64,000 nucleotides of DNA from Geothermobacter ehrlichii (GTDB lineage Bacteria; Desulfobacterota; Desulfuromonadia; Desulfuromonadales; Geothermobacteraceae), in contig NZ_VNIB01000001.1 of NCBI RefSeq assembly GCF_008124615.1, forward strand, positions 186,001 to 250,000, read 5' to 3'. A program made the position numbers and the translations under genes. Positions 25,285 through 36,723 of the stretch are shown piece after piece. Below the pieces are notes generated by a model. The model did not search any database and was not told where the DNA came from. It saw nothing but the letters and a program-made list of their open reading frames with translations. Each line of letters opens with the position of its first letter. The first letter of the stretch is position 1.

Positions 25285-26812
25285 AACGGCGGTGCGGCGG
25301 TTTTTCCGGCCGGATCTGGTCGCCGCGGCCGGCTCGGGTCTGCTGGTCGCCCTGGCCTTTCCCCGCCCGTCCCTCTACCCGCTGGCCTGGATCGGATTTG
25401 CTCCCCTGCTGGTGTCCGGCAGCCGCCGGCCCTTTCGCGCCGGCATGTTGGCCGGCACGGTCTTTTTCGGCCTGGTCCTCTACTGGCTGAATATCGTCAT
25501 GACCACCTACGGTCGGCTCGCCCTGCCGCTGGCGCTGGCGGCCTGGCTTCTGCTTTCCGTCTATCTCGCCCTTTTCTGGGCCGTCCCTTTCTGGGGGGCG
25601 CTTCGGCTTCGGGCGGTTTGCCGTTTTCCTCTGACCCTGGTCTTTCCGGTTTTCTGGGTCGGTTGCGAATATCTGCGCGGCTGGCTGCTGACCGGTTTTC
25701 CCTGGGCCCTGCTCGGCTATTCGCAGCACCCCTTTTCGCTGGTGTTGCAGACGGCCGACCTGTTCGGAGTCTATGGCGTCAGCTTTCTCGTCGCCCTGGT
25801 CAATGCCCTGCTTGCCGAAATCGTCCTGGGCCGGAAGGACGGCCACCCGCTGCCGGTCAGGTCGCTTCTGGCTGTCGGCTGCCTGCTGGCCGCCGCCCTC
25901 GGCTACGGCGCCTGGCGGCTGGACACCCCTGCGGCTTCGCCGCAACAGGGATTTACGGTGGCGCTGGCGCAGGGGAACATCGACCAGGCGCAGAAGTGGG
26001 ATGCCCGGTTTCTGTATGAAACCCTCGACATCTACCGCCGGCTGAGCCGGCAGGCGTCACGGGCGGGGGCCGAGCTGACGGTCTGGCCGGAAAGCGCGAC
26101 CCCCTTCTATTTCCAGGAGCCGGGCAGACCCCGTTCGCTGGTGGTCGGGGCGGCCCGCGAGCTGGGCGGTTTCCTGCTGTTCGGCGCGCCGGCCTACGAA
26201 AGGGAAGGAGACAGAGTCAGGTTTTACAACAGTGCCTACCTGCTGAATGCCGCCGGCGAGGTTCTGGGCCGCAGCGATAAGATTCACCTGGTTCCCTTCG
26301 GCGAATACGTGCCGCTCAAGTGGCTGCTGCCGTTTGTCGACAAGCTGGTGGCCGGCATCGGGGATTTTTCTTCTGGGAGGGTCATGCCCCTGAAGATGAA
26401 CGGTCAGGCTCTCGGCGTACTGGTTTGTTATGAGGCGATCTTTCCCGATATCGCCCGCAGTTATGTCCGCCGGGGCAGCGATCTTCTGGTCAATATCACC
26501 AACGACGCCTGGTTCGGCCGTTCTTCCGCGCCCTGGCAGCATCTGGAAATGGCAGCCTTTCGCGCCGTGGAGCAGCGCGTCTGGCTGGTGCGCGCCGCCA
26601 ATACGGGGGTTTCGGCCCTGATCAGTCCGACAGGTAAAGTCGTCAGCCACTCAAGGCTGTTCGAACCGGCGCTGGTCGTCGGCCGGGTCGTGCCCGGAGC
26701 CGGTCCGTCCCTCTACCGGCGGATCGGTGACGTTCTGCCGTTTTTCTGCCTTTTGACGGCGGCAGGGTGGCTCTGGATCCTCTGGCGTCGGTCGTCGGGC
26801 AGGGCAGGCTGA
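25274..26812 (+). CDS. lnt: Apolipoprotein N-acyltransferase
   Basis: A 512-residue inner membrane enzyme that adds the third acyl chain to the N-terminal Cys of lipoproteins. Six or more N-terminal membrane helices are followed by a periplasmic nitrilase-like domain with the catalytic triad: Glu in WPESATPFYF, Lys in SDKIHLVPFGEY, and Cys in GVLVCYEAIFPD. Also present is VNITNDAWFGRSSAPWQH. The length equals E. coli Lnt (512). It works with lolCDE in this operon, because only triacylated lipoproteins are exported by Lol. Confidence 0.95.
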   Translation: MKTETAVRRFFRPDLVAAAGSGLLVALAFPRPSLYPLAWIGFAPLLVSGSRRPFRAGMLAGTVFFGLVLYWLNIVMTTYGRLALPLALAAWLLLSVYLALFWAVPFWGALRLRAVCRFPLTLVFPVFWVGCEYLRGWLLTGFPWALLGYSQHPFSLVLQTADLFGVYGVSFLVALVNALLAEIVLGRKDGHPLPVRSLLAVGCLLAAALGYGAWRLDTPAASPQQGFTVALAQGNIDQAQKWDARFLYETLDIYRRLSRQASRAGAELTVWPESATPFYFQEPGRPRSLVVGAARELGGFLLFGAPAYEREGDRVRFYNSAYLLNAAGEVLGRSDKIHLVPFGEYVPLKWLLPFVDKLVAGIGDFSSGRVMPLKMNGQALGVLVCYEAIFPDIARSYVRRGSDLLVNITNDAWFGRSSAPWQHLEMAAFRAVEQRVWLVRAANTGVSALISPTGKVVSHSRLFEPALVVGRVVPGAGPSLYRRIGDVLPFFCLLTAAGWLWILWRRSSGRAG

Positions 26813-26896
26813 TTTTCCGGCAGGAGCGGCTTGCCCCATGCCTCCTCAGCGGGTATAATCGCGCACCCGATTCAAATCCAGATCACGAGGTTGCTG

Positions 26897-27995
26897 ATGT
26901 TCAGAGAAGAGATAGACAAACTCCGGTCGCTGAAGGAAAAGCTCGTCGAGCTGAGGAGGTATCTTTGACCTCGACGGCAAGAAAGAGCGGATTCAGGAAC
27001 TGGAGGCCGAAATAGCGCGTCCCGGTTTCTGGGACCGGGGAGACGAATCCCAGGATGTCCTGCGGGAACGGACCAGCCTGCAGAAAACGGTCGAGGGCTG
27101 GGAAGAAGCCTACGGCGAGCTGGAGGATCTGCTGGTTCTGTGCGAACTCGGCGAGGAGAGTGAGGACGAGGAAACCCTCGCCGAGGTGAAATCCCTGCTT
27201 CCCGAACTGGAAAAGAAGATCGGGAAGATGGAATTCGCCCGCATGCTCAATGGCGAGTATGACGCCAACAACGCCATCGTCAGCATCAATGCCGGTGCCG
27301 GCGGTACCGAGGCGCAGGACTGGGCGGAGATGCTGCTGCGCATGTATCTGCGGTTCTGTGAGCGGCGCGGATTCAAAACGGAAATCACAGATTACCAGCC
27401 CGGCGAGGAAGCGGGCGTCAAGAGTGTGACCTTTTCGGTCGGAGGCGACTACGCCTACGGCTGGTTGCGGGCGGAAAAGGGCATTCACCGGCTGGTGCGC
27501 ATCTCGCCTTACGATTCGAGCGCCCGGCGCCATACCTCGTTCTGTTCGGTGTTCGTCTTTCCCGAGCTGAACGACGATGTTGAGATCGATATCCAGGAGA
27601 AGGATCTGAAGATCGATACCTATCGCGCCAGCGGCGCCGGCGGGCAGCACGTCAACAAGACCGATTCGGCCATCCGGATCACTCATGTCCCGACCGGCAT
27701 CGTGGTCTCCTGCCAGAACGAGCGCTCCCAGCACAAGAACAAGGCGGTGGCGATGAAGCAGCTCAAGGCTCGGCTGTTCGAGCTCGAGCTGCGCAAGAAG
27801 GAGGAAGAGGCGGCGGCGCTGGCCGGCGACAAGAAGGAGATCGCCTGGGGCAGCCAGATCCGCTCCTACGTGCTGCATCCCTACCGGATGGTCAAGGATC
27901 ACCGGACCGGCTACGAGGTCAGCAACACCGACGCGGTGCTCGACGGTGACCTTGACGGCTTCATCGAGGCCTATCTGCTGGGCGGACAGAACTGA
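26897..27995 (+). CDS. prfB: Peptide chain release factor 2 (programmed +1 frameshift)
   Basis: RF2 is encoded in two frames: 26897-26965 (23 codons, [16 protein letters not shown]...), then a shift past T26966 and on from 26967 to 27995, giving 365 residues, the same as E. coli RF2. RF2 terminates at UGA and UAA. The SPYDS-type motif appears as [14 protein letters not shown], and the catalytic GGQ loop as [15 protein letters not shown]. The frame-1 stop TGA makes expression autoregulated: low RF2 favours the shift. A naive gene caller would truncate this gene at the second frame, starting near 27186. Confidence 0.95.
26954..26969 (+). promoter_or_regulatory. RF2 programmed frameshift signal
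   Basis: AGGAGG-TAT-CTT-TGA-C. The internal Shine-Dalgarno-like AGGAGG (26954-26959) lies three bases before the slippery CTT at 26963-26965, followed by the in-frame TGA (26966-26968). This matches the classical RF2 site almost base for base. Confidence 0.95.
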
Positions 27996-28075
27996 TTTCG
28001 GGGCCGGCCGTCCGGTTTTGCCGGCGCGGTCGGCGCGACTCGATCGAACGGGTTGAGGAAAGGCTTTTGAAGACG

Positions 28076-29560
<1,485 letters not shown>

Positions 29561-29585
29561 TCACGGACCGGGAACCGGACCTGTC

Positions 29586-30842
29586 ATGGGATACGAATGG
29601 TTTGTCAGCCTGCGCTATCTGCGGGCCAAGCGCAAGCAGACCTTCATATCGGTCATCTCCTTCATCTCCATCGCCGGGGTCACCCTCGGTGTCGCCGCCC
29701 TGATTCTGGTGCTGGCGGTGATGACCGGTTTTCATGACGGTGTCCGCAAGCAGATCCTCGGCAACATTCCGCACGTTCTGGTGCAGAAATACGGTGGCGC
29801 CCTGGAAGACTCGCCCGGTTTTCTCGACGATCTGCGTCAGGTTTCGCCACATGTCGTGGCCGTCACGCCATTCGTTGCCCGGGAGTCGATGCTGCTGGCG
29901 AACGGGAATGTCTCCGCCGTCAGTCTCAAGGGGATTCCCCGCAGCCACAAGGTGCTGAAAAAGGAATTTTTGAGCCTCGACAACCAGGATGTCGCCTCCC
30001 TGCTTTTCCGTGAAGATGACAACCACCTGCCCGGTATTCTCGTCGGCATCGACACGGCGACCGCCCTCGGTGTTTCCCTCGGAGACACCATCAATGTCAT
30101 CCCGCCGATGTTCACCATGACCCCTTTCGGCATGATTCCGAAGATGAAGCCCTTCAGGGTGGTCGGCATCTTCAGGCAGGGTGGCGGTTTTCTCGATACC
30201 TTTTTCGCCTATGTCTCTCTGCCGCAGGCCCAGGCCTTTCTCGACAGCAGGGAGCAGCTGACCGGCATCGAGATCGATGTCGACCGTTATGACCATGCCG
30301 CCGGTGTTGCCGAGGCCCTGCGCGCCAGGTACGGATTTCCTTACGTGATCCGCTCCTGGGAGGATATGTTCGGCTCTTTCCTTTCGGCGCTGAAGCTGGA
30401 GAAGCTCGGACTGTTCATCGTGCTCGGCATCATCGTGCTGGTCGCCGCCTTCAACATCGCCTCCACCCTGATCATGGTGGTGATGGAAAAGAACAAGGAT
30501 ATCGCCATTCTGCGTTCGATGGGAGCGACCTCGCGCAGCATCATGAAGATCTTTCTGTTCGAGGGGCTGGTCATTGGCGTGGTCGGCACGTCGCTGGGGA
30601 CGGTTTTCGGCCTGTTGCTGGCCTGGAATGCCGATCCGGTGATCAAGTGGGCCGAGAGGACTTTCGGCCTGAAGATCTTCGACCAGGCGGTCTACGGGAT
30701 GGACCATTTCCCCTCGGTGGTCAACTCCGGAGATGTCCTCGCGGTGGTGGCCGTCTCCTTGGGCATTTCCCTGTTGGCAACCCTCTATCCTGCCTGGCAT
30801 GCCGCCAGGACGGATCCTGCCGAGGCCCTGCGCTATGAGTGA
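29586..30842 (+). CDS. lolC: Lipoprotein-releasing system permease LolC/LolE
   Basis: A 418-residue inner membrane protein of the FtsX/MacB family. It has one membrane helix near the N-terminus (FISVISFISIAGVTLGVAALILVLAVMTGF), a large periplasmic domain (~50-270), and three helices in the C-terminal FtsX domain (LGLFIVLGIIVLVAAFNIASTLIMVVMEK...). With LolD it releases mature lipoproteins to the periplasmic carrier. Only one permease gene is present, so a homodimer (LolF-like arrangement) is likely; the C versus E label is arbitrary. It overlaps lolD by eight bases. Confidence 0.93.
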   Translation: MGYEWFVSLRYLRAKRKQTFISVISFISIAGVTLGVAALILVLAVMTGFHDGVRKQILGNIPHVLVQKYGGALEDSPGFLDDLRQVSPHVVAVTPFVARESMLLANGNVSAVSLKGIPRSHKVLKKEFLSLDNQDVASLLFREDDNHLPGILVGIDTATALGVSLGDTINVIPPMFTMTPFGMIPKMKPFRVVGIFRQGGGFLDTFFAYVSLPQAQAFLDSREQLTGIEIDVDRYDHAAGVAEALRARYGFPYVIRSWEDMFGSFLSALKLEKLGLFIVLGIIVLVAAFNIASTLIMVVMEKNKDIAILRSMGATSRSIMKIFLFEGLVIGVVGTSLGTVFGLLLAWNADPVIKWAERTFGLKIFDQAVYGMDHFPSVVNSGDVLAVVAVSLGISLLATLYPAWHAARTDPAEALRYE

Positions 30843-31512
30843 CGACAGAATCAGCGTCCGGAATCTGGTCAAGTCCTATCCGACCGCCGAGGGGACGGTC
30901 GAGGTCCTGCGTGGAATCGATCTCGACATCATGACCGGTGAGCGACTGGCCATTGTCGGCGCTTCCGGAGCCGGGAAGAGCACTCTTATGCATATCTTGG
31001 GCGGGCTGGACCGTCCCACCGATGGCCGGGTCTGCTATTCCGGTCAGAACATCTGGGCGTTGCCGGAGGCGGGGATCGATTCTTTTCGCAACCGGACCAT
31101 CGGATTTGTTTTTCAGTTCCATCAGCTGTTGCCGGAGTTCACTGCGCTCGAAAATGTCATGATGCCGATGCTTGTCGGAGGAAGCGGTCGCAGGGAGGCG
31201 AGGGAAAACGCCGAGCGGCTGTTGCGGGAGGTCGGCCTCGGGCACCGGCTTGGACACAAGCCGGGGCAGCTTTCCGGCGGGGAGCAGCAACGGGTCGCCA
31301 TCGCCCGTGCCCTGGTGATGGAGCCGAAAGTCCTGCTGGCCGACGAGCCGACAGGCAATCTTGATTCAACTACCAGCGAAAGCGTTTGGCGGCTATTGGA
31401 ACAGGTTCACGAGCGGTACCAGCTGACCATGATCATCGTGACCCACAGCGAGACTCTGGCCGGGCGGATGGATCGGATTGTCCGCATGGCGGATGGCCGG
31501 ATCCTGCCTTGA
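30835..31512 (+). CDS. lolD: Lipoprotein-releasing system ATP-binding protein LolD
   Basis: A 225-residue ABC ATPase. Walker [11 protein letters not shown]-loop [18 protein letters not shown], signature [15 protein letters not shown], Walker [13 protein letters not shown] and the H-loop VTHSE are all present. The Q-loop region FHQLLPEF is a hallmark of LolD. The ATG at 30835 lies inside the 3' end of lolC/E, so the upstream frame extension is a shadow. Confidence 0.95.
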   Translation: MSDDRISVRNLVKSYPTAEGTVEVLRGIDLDIMTGERLAIVGASGAGKSTLMHILGGLDRPTDGRVCYSGQNIWALPEAGIDSFRNRTIGFVFQFHQLLPEFTALENVMMPMLVGGSGRREARENAERLLREVGLGHRLGHKPGQLSGGEQQRVAIARALVMEPKVLLADEPTGNLDSTTSESVWRLLEQVHERYQLTMIIVTHSETLAGRMDRIVRMADGRILP

Positions 31513-31518
31513 AAAAGG

Positions 31519-31548
31519 TTTACACTCTGGCATTCCATTCTCTATAAT
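31519..31548 (+). promoter_or_regulatory. Strong promoter before bamA
   Basis: TTTACA (31519-31524), 18 bases, perfect TATAAT (31543-31548). It lies 43 bases before the bamA ATG and would allow separate expression of the bamA-lpx-msbA genes. Confidence 0.65.
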
Positions 31549-31590
31549 GACCCATTTTGTGGTCCCAGAACGCAGGAGATTGCCGGTTCC

Positions 31591-33873
31591 ATGCTGAAAT
31601 TTCGCCGTTTGGCCCTTGCCATTCTTCTTCTTGTTATTTGCAGCAGCATACCTGCCTGGTCGGTTACCTATCGTGTCGATGATGTCGTGGTCAGAGGAAA
31701 CCGGCGGGTCGAGCTCGATTCCATCCTGCCGCTGCTAACGGTAAAACCGGGAACCACGGTTATGACAGAACAGATCGATGCCGATATCCGGGCCATCTAC
31801 GGCCTGGGACGTTTCGAGGACATTTCGGCGGAAATCATCGAAGAGAACGGCGCGAAAATCCTGATCTACAACCTCAAGGAACGCCCCCTGGTTCGAAAGA
31901 TCATTTTCGAGGGGAACGATGAATTCGATGAGAGCAAGCTGCAGACCCTGATTACCCTGCGCACTCCGGATATTTACGAACCGCGGGTGGTGGAGGAGAG
32001 CGTTCGGGCGATTCGCGACGAGTACGTCAAGGAAGGTTACTACGGTGTCGAGGTCAAGCCCGAGGTCAAGGTGAACGACCGGGCGGAAGCCGAGGTGACC
32101 TTCAGGATCAGGGAAGGGGAAAAGGTACTGGTCGATCACATCGTTTTTGACGGCAATACGGTCATTTCCGACCGAAAGCTGAAGAAGGTGATGCAGACCA
32201 AGGAGCGCTGGTTCCTCTCCTGGCTGACCGGCCGGGGTACGTTTCTCGAGGATGTCCTCAAAAACGACCTTCTGCTCATTGCCGATGAATACCTCAATCA
32301 GGGGTATCTGCAGGTGAAAGTCAAGGATCCGGTCATCCTGATCAGTGAGGATCGCAAGTCTCTTGATATCTATATCGAAATCGAGGAGGGGGACCAGTTT
32401 CGGATCGGCAAAATCGATGTCGATGGCGATCTGCTGCTGCCGCGTGAGGAACTGCTCGCAAAAATCACCCTGAAACCGGGCGACGTCTTCAGTCGCAGGC
32501 AGTTGCGGGAGAATGTCATCAGGCTCAGCGATCTCTATGCCGATCGTGGCTACGCCTTTGTCAATGTCGCTCCGCTGTCGCATCTCGACACGGAAAAAAG
32601 GCAGATCGACCTGAAGTTCGACATTGAAAAGGGTGACAAGGTTCATATTCATCGCATCAAAATTTCGGGGAACACCAAGACGCGCGACAAGGTGATTCGC
32701 CGGGAGATCAAGTTGGCCGAGGGAGATCTGTTCAGTGCCTCGAAAATCAAGGCCAGCCGGCGCAACATCAACAATCTCGGCTTTTTTGAGGAAGTCGAAC
32801 TCAATACCCGTAAAATATCCGAAAAAGGCCTGATGGATATCGATGTCCAGGTCAAGGAACGCCCGACAGGAACCTTCAGTGTCGGAGCCGGTTATTCATC
32901 GGTGGACGGGTTGGTGGCGCAGGGGTCGGTGAGCCAGAGCAACTTTCTCGGCCTTGGATTGAAACTCGATGTCTCCGGTTCCTTCGGCGGCAAGTCGACC
33001 ACCTACAACCTGGGCCTGCTCGATCCGCATTTTCTCGACACCCGTTTCGCTCTGGGCGGCGACCTGTACAAGACCGACCGTGAATATACCGATTACGACA
33101 AGGCGACGGTCGGCGGCGATGTCAAGCTTGGTTTCAGCATCGCGGAGGACAACCGGTTCTTCTTTGTCTATCGCTACGAAGAGAAAGAGATCACCAACGT
33201 CGATCCGACAGCTGCCATCGAAATACTGGAGGCGGCCGGGGTTTCGACCCTTTCGGCACTCACAGCCTCCTTCACGCGTGATCGAACCGATTACCGTCCC
33301 GATCCGACCCGGGGGTACATCGGGGAGATATCGGCCGAGTATGCCGGTCTGGGTGGCACTGAGAAGTACGCCAAGCTCATCCTCGACTACCGTCATTACA
33401 TTCCGGCCATCTGGAAGACCTACTTCATGCTGCATGGCCAGATCGGCCACGCCTTCAAGGTGTCCGGCGACCCGATTCCCCTGGATGAAAAGTTCCGTCT
33501 TGGCGGCATCAGCACCCTGCGCGGTTTCGATTCGCGCGAGGTCGGCCCCCGTGTTCAGCAGGTCGACGAGTTCGGCGTGCCGATTCCCGGCGCCTATGAC
33601 TATCCCGGCGGCAACAAGGAGGCCTTTGCCAACATCGAGTATCTCTTCCCGCTGTTCCCGGAAGTCAAGATGAAAGGCGTGGTCTTTTTCGATGTCGGCA
33701 ATGCCTGGGCATCCGGCGAAAACTATTTCGACGATGTGCGATACAGTGCCGGAGCCGGCATCCGCTGGATGAGCCCGCTTGGACCGCTGCGGCTGGAGTG
33801 GGGGCGCAACCTCGATCCCCGCGACGGTGAGGAAACAAGCCGTTTCGATTTTTCCATGGGACGATTCTACTGA
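31591..33873 (+). CDS. bamA: Outer membrane protein assembly factor BamA
   Basis: A 760-residue outer membrane protein. A signal peptide (LALAILLLVICSSIPAWS) is followed by five POTRA domains (residues ~24-420, each with a GN-type strand such as VVVRGNRRV, IIFEGNDEF, IVFDGNTVI, IDVDGDLL, IKISGNTKT) and a 16-strand barrel, ending in the conserved loop 6 LGGISTLRGF and a C-terminal aromatic FDFSMGRFY. It folds and inserts beta-barrel proteins, recognising their C-terminal aromatic residue. It is followed by skp and lpxD, the classic order. Confidence 0.96.
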   Translation: MLKFRRLALAILLLVICSSIPAWSVTYRVDDVVVRGNRRVELDSILPLLTVKPGTTVMTEQIDADIRAIYGLGRFEDISAEIIEENGAKILIYNLKERPLVRKIIFEGNDEFDESKLQTLITLRTPDIYEPRVVEESVRAIRDEYVKEGYYGVEVKPEVKVNDRAEAEVTFRIREGEKVLVDHIVFDGNTVISDRKLKKVMQTKERWFLSWLTGRGTFLEDVLKNDLLLIADEYLNQGYLQVKVKDPVILISEDRKSLDIYIEIEEGDQFRIGKIDVDGDLLLPREELLAKITLKPGDVFSRRQLRENVIRLSDLYADRGYAFVNVAPLSHLDTEKRQIDLKFDIEKGDKVHIHRIKISGNTKTRDKVIRREIKLAEGDLFSASKIKASRRNINNLGFFEEVELNTRKISEKGLMDIDVQVKERPTGTFSVGAGYSSVDGLVAQGSVSQSNFLGLGLKLDVSGSFGGKSTTYNLGLLDPHFLDTRFALGGDLYKTDREYTDYDKATVGGDVKLGFSIAEDNRFFFVYRYEEKEITNVDPTAAIEILEAAGVSTLSALTASFTRDRTDYRPDPTRGYIGEISAEYAGLGGTEKYAKLILDYRHYIPAIWKTYFMLHGQIGHAFKVSGDPIPLDEKFRLGGISTLRGFDSREVGPRVQQVDEFGVPIPGAYDYPGGNKEAFANIEYLFPLFPEVKMKGVVFFDVGNAWASGENYFDDVRYSAGAGIRWMSPLGPLRLEWGRNLDPRDGEETSRFDFSMGRFY

Positions 33874-33916
33874 ATAAACGGACAAAGTCAGTCAGATGGA
33901 TGAAAGGATGATAAAC

Positions 33917-34438
33917 ATGAAAAGATGTGTACTGCTGTTGGCGCTTCTGGGCATGGTTTTTCTGGGGGTGAACGGAATGGCGGCCGACCTCAAGATCGGC
34001 TATGTCGATCTGCAGAAAGTTCTCAACGAGTCCGATGCCGGCAAGGCTGCCAAGCAGAAGATCGGTGAAAAGGTCAAGGAATACGAAATCCAGATCCAGG
34101 CCAGGCAGAAGGAGCTGCAGGCCGCCAAGGAGGAACTCGAGAAACAGGCTCTTCTGCTGTCGGACGAGGCGCGTTCCAAGAAGGAACGGGAATATCAGCA
34201 GAAGCTGAAGGAGCTGCAGCGCTTCACCAAGGATGTGAGGGAAGATCTGCAGATGCGGGATTCGGATGCTACCAAGAAGATTCTGGCCGAGATTCTGAAG
34301 ATCGTTTCCAGTTATGGCGAAGAGCAGGGGTACACCCTCATCCTGGAAAAGAATGAGAGCTCCCTGATCTATGCCAGTGACAAGATCGATCTGACCGACG
34401 CCATTCTCGAGCGCTACAACCAGAGCAGAAAAAAGTAG
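33917..34438 (+). CDS. skp: Periplasmic chaperone Skp/OmpH family
   Basis: A 173-residue periplasmic chaperone that holds unfolded outer membrane proteins on the way to BamA. The ATG at 33917 is preferred because AAAGGA lies about nine bases upstream and it directly gives the signal peptide (MKRCVLLLALLGMVFLGVNGMA). ATGs at 33896 and 33908 are in frame and cannot be excluded. After the short first strand (LKIGYVDLQKVLNES), most of the protein is a long charged coiled coil, which in Skp forms the tentacles. Confidence 0.9.
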   Translation: MKRCVLLLALLGMVFLGVNGMAADLKIGYVDLQKVLNESDAGKAAKQKIGEKVKEYEIQIQARQKELQAAKEELEKQALLLSDEARSKKEREYQQKLKELQRFTKDVREDLQMRDSDATKKILAEILKIVSSYGEEQGYTLILEKNESSLIYASDKIDLTDAILERYNQSRKK

Positions 34439-34451
34439 AACGGGGACTCTC

Positions 34452-35492
34452 ATGGCGCGATTGAAGGAACTGGCGGAGCTGGTTGGTGGCCGGGTGGTCG
34501 GTGATCCCGAGCTTGAAATCAGGCGTCTGGCCGACTTCGATGAAGCGGGGGAGGGGGATATCGCCTTCGTGAGCCGGGCCAGTTATGCCCGGCGACTGCA
34601 CCAGCTCAAGGCCTCCGCGGTGATTCTCAGCGCCGAGGCGCCGATATCCTGCAGCCAGCTGATATGTGCCAACCCTTATCTGGCCTTTGCCCGTATCCTG
34701 GCTTTTCTCGAGGTCGAGAAACCCCGGCCGCTCGGCATCATGGACGGGGCCTGGGTCGACCCGTCGGCGGAAATCGGCGATGAGGTGACCATCTATCCCG
34801 GCTGCCATGTCGCTGCTGGTGCCCGTGTCGGTCGCGGGACCATCCTCTACCCCAACGTGGTGCTCTATCCGGATGTGGTGCTCGGTGAGGACTGTGTTTT
34901 GCACGCCGGCGTCATTGTCCGGGAGAAATGCCACCTCGGAGACCGGGTGATTGTGCAGCCCAATGCCGTTATCGGATCCGACGGATTCGGGTTCGCTCCC
35001 GACGGGGAACGTTACGAGAAGATTCCGCAGGTCGGTGTTGTCGTGATCGAAAATGATGTCGAGATCGGGGCCGGGACCTGTATCGATCGGGCCGCTCTTG
35101 GAGAAACCCGCATCGGCGAGGGATGCAAGCTCGACAACCTGGTGCAGATCGGCCACAACGTTCGGGTCGGTCCCCATACGGTCATGGCCGGTCAGACCGG
35201 TATCGCCGGTAGCACGATCATCGGCCGGCACTGTACCTTCGGCGGCCAGTCCGGGACCGCTGGTCATATCAAGGTCGGTGACAACGTTACGGTCGCCGGC
35301 AGGGGAGGTGTCGCCTCCGATACCGAAGGGGGCCAGGTTCTTTCCGGTGCTCCCGCCATGCCGCACAAGGAGTGGCTCAAGGCATCACTGACGTATGTCA
35401 AGTTGCCTGAAATGCGCCGGGAGTTGAACCGGTTGAAAAAGGAGGTTGCGGCGCTGACTGCCGCCATGAAAGAGTTGGGGGACGAGGTATGA
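34452..35492 (+). CDS. lpxD: UDP-3-O-acyl-glucosamine N-acyltransferase
   Basis: A 346-residue enzyme that adds the second acyl chain in lipid A synthesis. An N-terminal uridine-binding domain (residues 1-100) is followed by a left-handed beta-helix of hexapeptide repeats and a C-terminal helix that packs in the trimer. Motifs include [20 protein letters not shown] and the catalytic His in [12 protein letters not shown]. It overlaps fabZ by four bases, as in most Gram-negatives. Confidence 0.95.
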   Translation: MARLKELAELVGGRVVGDPELEIRRLADFDEAGEGDIAFVSRASYARRLHQLKASAVILSAEAPISCSQLICANPYLAFARILAFLEVEKPRPLGIMDGAWVDPSAEIGDEVTIYPGCHVAAGARVGRGTILYPNVVLYPDVVLGEDCVLHAGVIVREKCHLGDRVIVQPNAVIGSDGFGFAPDGERYEKIPQVGVVVIENDVEIGAGTCIDRAALGETRIGEGCKLDNLVQIGHNVRVGPHTVMAGQTGIAGSTIIGRHCTFGGQSGTAGHIKVGDNVTVAGRGGVASDTEGGQVLSGAPAMPHKEWLKASLTYVKLPEMRRELNRLKKEVAALTAAMKELGDEV

Positions 35493-35920
35493 TGGATATC
35501 CGTAAAATCATGGAGCTGCTGCCGCACCGCTACCCGTTTTTGCTGGTTGACCGGATCATCGAGGTTGTTCCCGGCAAGAGGGTGGTCGGTTTGAAAAATG
35601 TCACTATCAATGAGCCCTGTTTTCAGGGGCATTTTCCTGAGCACCCCATTCTTCCCGGCGTGTTGATTGTCGAGGCCATGGCCCAGGTGGGAGGGGTGTT
35701 TGCTCTGACCAGTGACAATATCGGCGAGAACAAGGTGTCCTACTTTGTCGGGATCGACAAGGCACGCTTTCGCCGTCCGGTCCGTCCGGGCGACACCATC
35801 CGTATCGAAATGGAACAGGTCAGCGTCAAGCGGGGTATCTACACTTTTGCCGGCAAGGCCTATGTCGACGGCAAGGTGGTGGCTGAAGCGCAGCTGATGG
35901 CTACTTTTGCCGACAAATAA
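35489..35920 (+). CDS. fabZ: 3-hydroxyacyl-ACP dehydratase FabZ
   Basis: A 143-residue hotdog-fold dehydratase that supplies unsaturated acyl-ACP for fatty acid elongation. The catalytic His is in [14 protein letters not shown] and the catalytic Glu in [16 protein letters not shown]. It competes with LpxA and LpxD for 3-hydroxyacyl-ACP, so co-expression here matches the balance between phospholipid and lipid A. The ATG overlaps the lpxD stop (ATGA); a second ATG follows directly. Confidence 0.96.
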   Translation: MMDIRKIMELLPHRYPFLLVDRIIEVVPGKRVVGLKNVTINEPCFQGHFPEHPILPGVLIVEAMAQVGGVFALTSDNIGENKVSYFVGIDKARFRRPVRPGDTIRIEMEQVSVKRGIYTFAGKAYVDGKVVAEAQLMATFADK

Positions 35921-35934
35921 AAGAGGTTTGCACG

Positions 35935-36705
35935 ATGATTCATCCGACAGCGCAGATTCATCCCGGAGCCGAGATCGCCGATGATGTCGAAGTCGGTCCC
36001 TACGCTGTGATCGGCGAGCATGTCCGTATCGGTTCCGGAACCCGCATTGGCGCCCATGCGGTTATCGACAACTACACCGAGATCGGATGCGACAACAAGA
36101 TCTACCAGTTCGCATCGGTCGGGGCCGAGCCCCAGGATCTGAAGTTCGCCGGCGAAAAGTCCTGGTTGCGCATCGGCGACAGGAATAAGATTCGCGAATT
36201 CGCCACCCTGCATCGGGGGACGGCCGATGGCGGGGGCGAGACGGTGGTCGGCAACGACTGCCTGTTCATGGCCTATTCGCACGTGGCGCATGACTGCCGG
36301 GTCGGTGATCATGTGATTCTGGCCAACGCCGCAACCCTGGCCGGGCATGTCGTCGTCGAGGACCATGCCATTCTTGGTGGTCTGTCGGCCGTGCACCAGT
36401 TTACCCGTATCGGTGCGCATGTGATGCTCAGCGGCGGCACCATGGTGGTGCAGGATGTCGTCCCCTATGCCATGGCCCAGGGAGACCGGGCGCGGATTGC
36501 CGGCATCAATCTGGTCGGACTCAAACGGCGGGGATTTTCCGACGAGGCGCTGAAGCGGATCAAGGCGGCCTACAAACTGGTCTTCCGCAGCGATTTGCGG
36601 CTCGACGAGGCGCTGAAACGGCTCGAGAGCGAACTCGGAGGAAATCCGGAAATCGATCACATGCTCGCTTTTCTCCGGGGCAGCGAACGCGGCATCACCC
36701 GCTGA
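35935..36705 (+). CDS. lpxA: Acyl-ACP--UDP-N-acetylglucosamine O-acyltransferase
   Basis: A 256-residue hexapeptide-repeat enzyme that starts lipid A synthesis by 3-O-acylation of UDP-GlcNAc. The beta-helix begins IHPTAQIHPGAEIADDVEVGPYAVIG and carries the catalytic His region YSHVAHDCRVGDHVILANAATLAGHVVV. The C-terminal helical part (LKRRGFSDEALKRIKAAYKLVF) is standard. It lies 14 bases after fabZ and 18 before lpxB; no lpxI or lpxH lies between them. Confidence 0.95.
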   Translation: MIHPTAQIHPGAEIADDVEVGPYAVIGEHVRIGSGTRIGAHAVIDNYTEIGCDNKIYQFASVGAEPQDLKFAGEKSWLRIGDRNKIREFATLHRGTADGGGETVVGNDCLFMAYSHVAHDCRVGDHVILANAATLAGHVVVEDHAILGGLSAVHQFTRIGAHVMLSGGTMVVQDVVPYAMAQGDRARIAGINLVGLKRRGFSDEALKRIKAAYKLVFRSDLRLDEALKRLESELGGNPEIDHMLAFLRGSERGITR

Positions 36706-36723
36706 AGTCCGGGAGTGCGCTAG

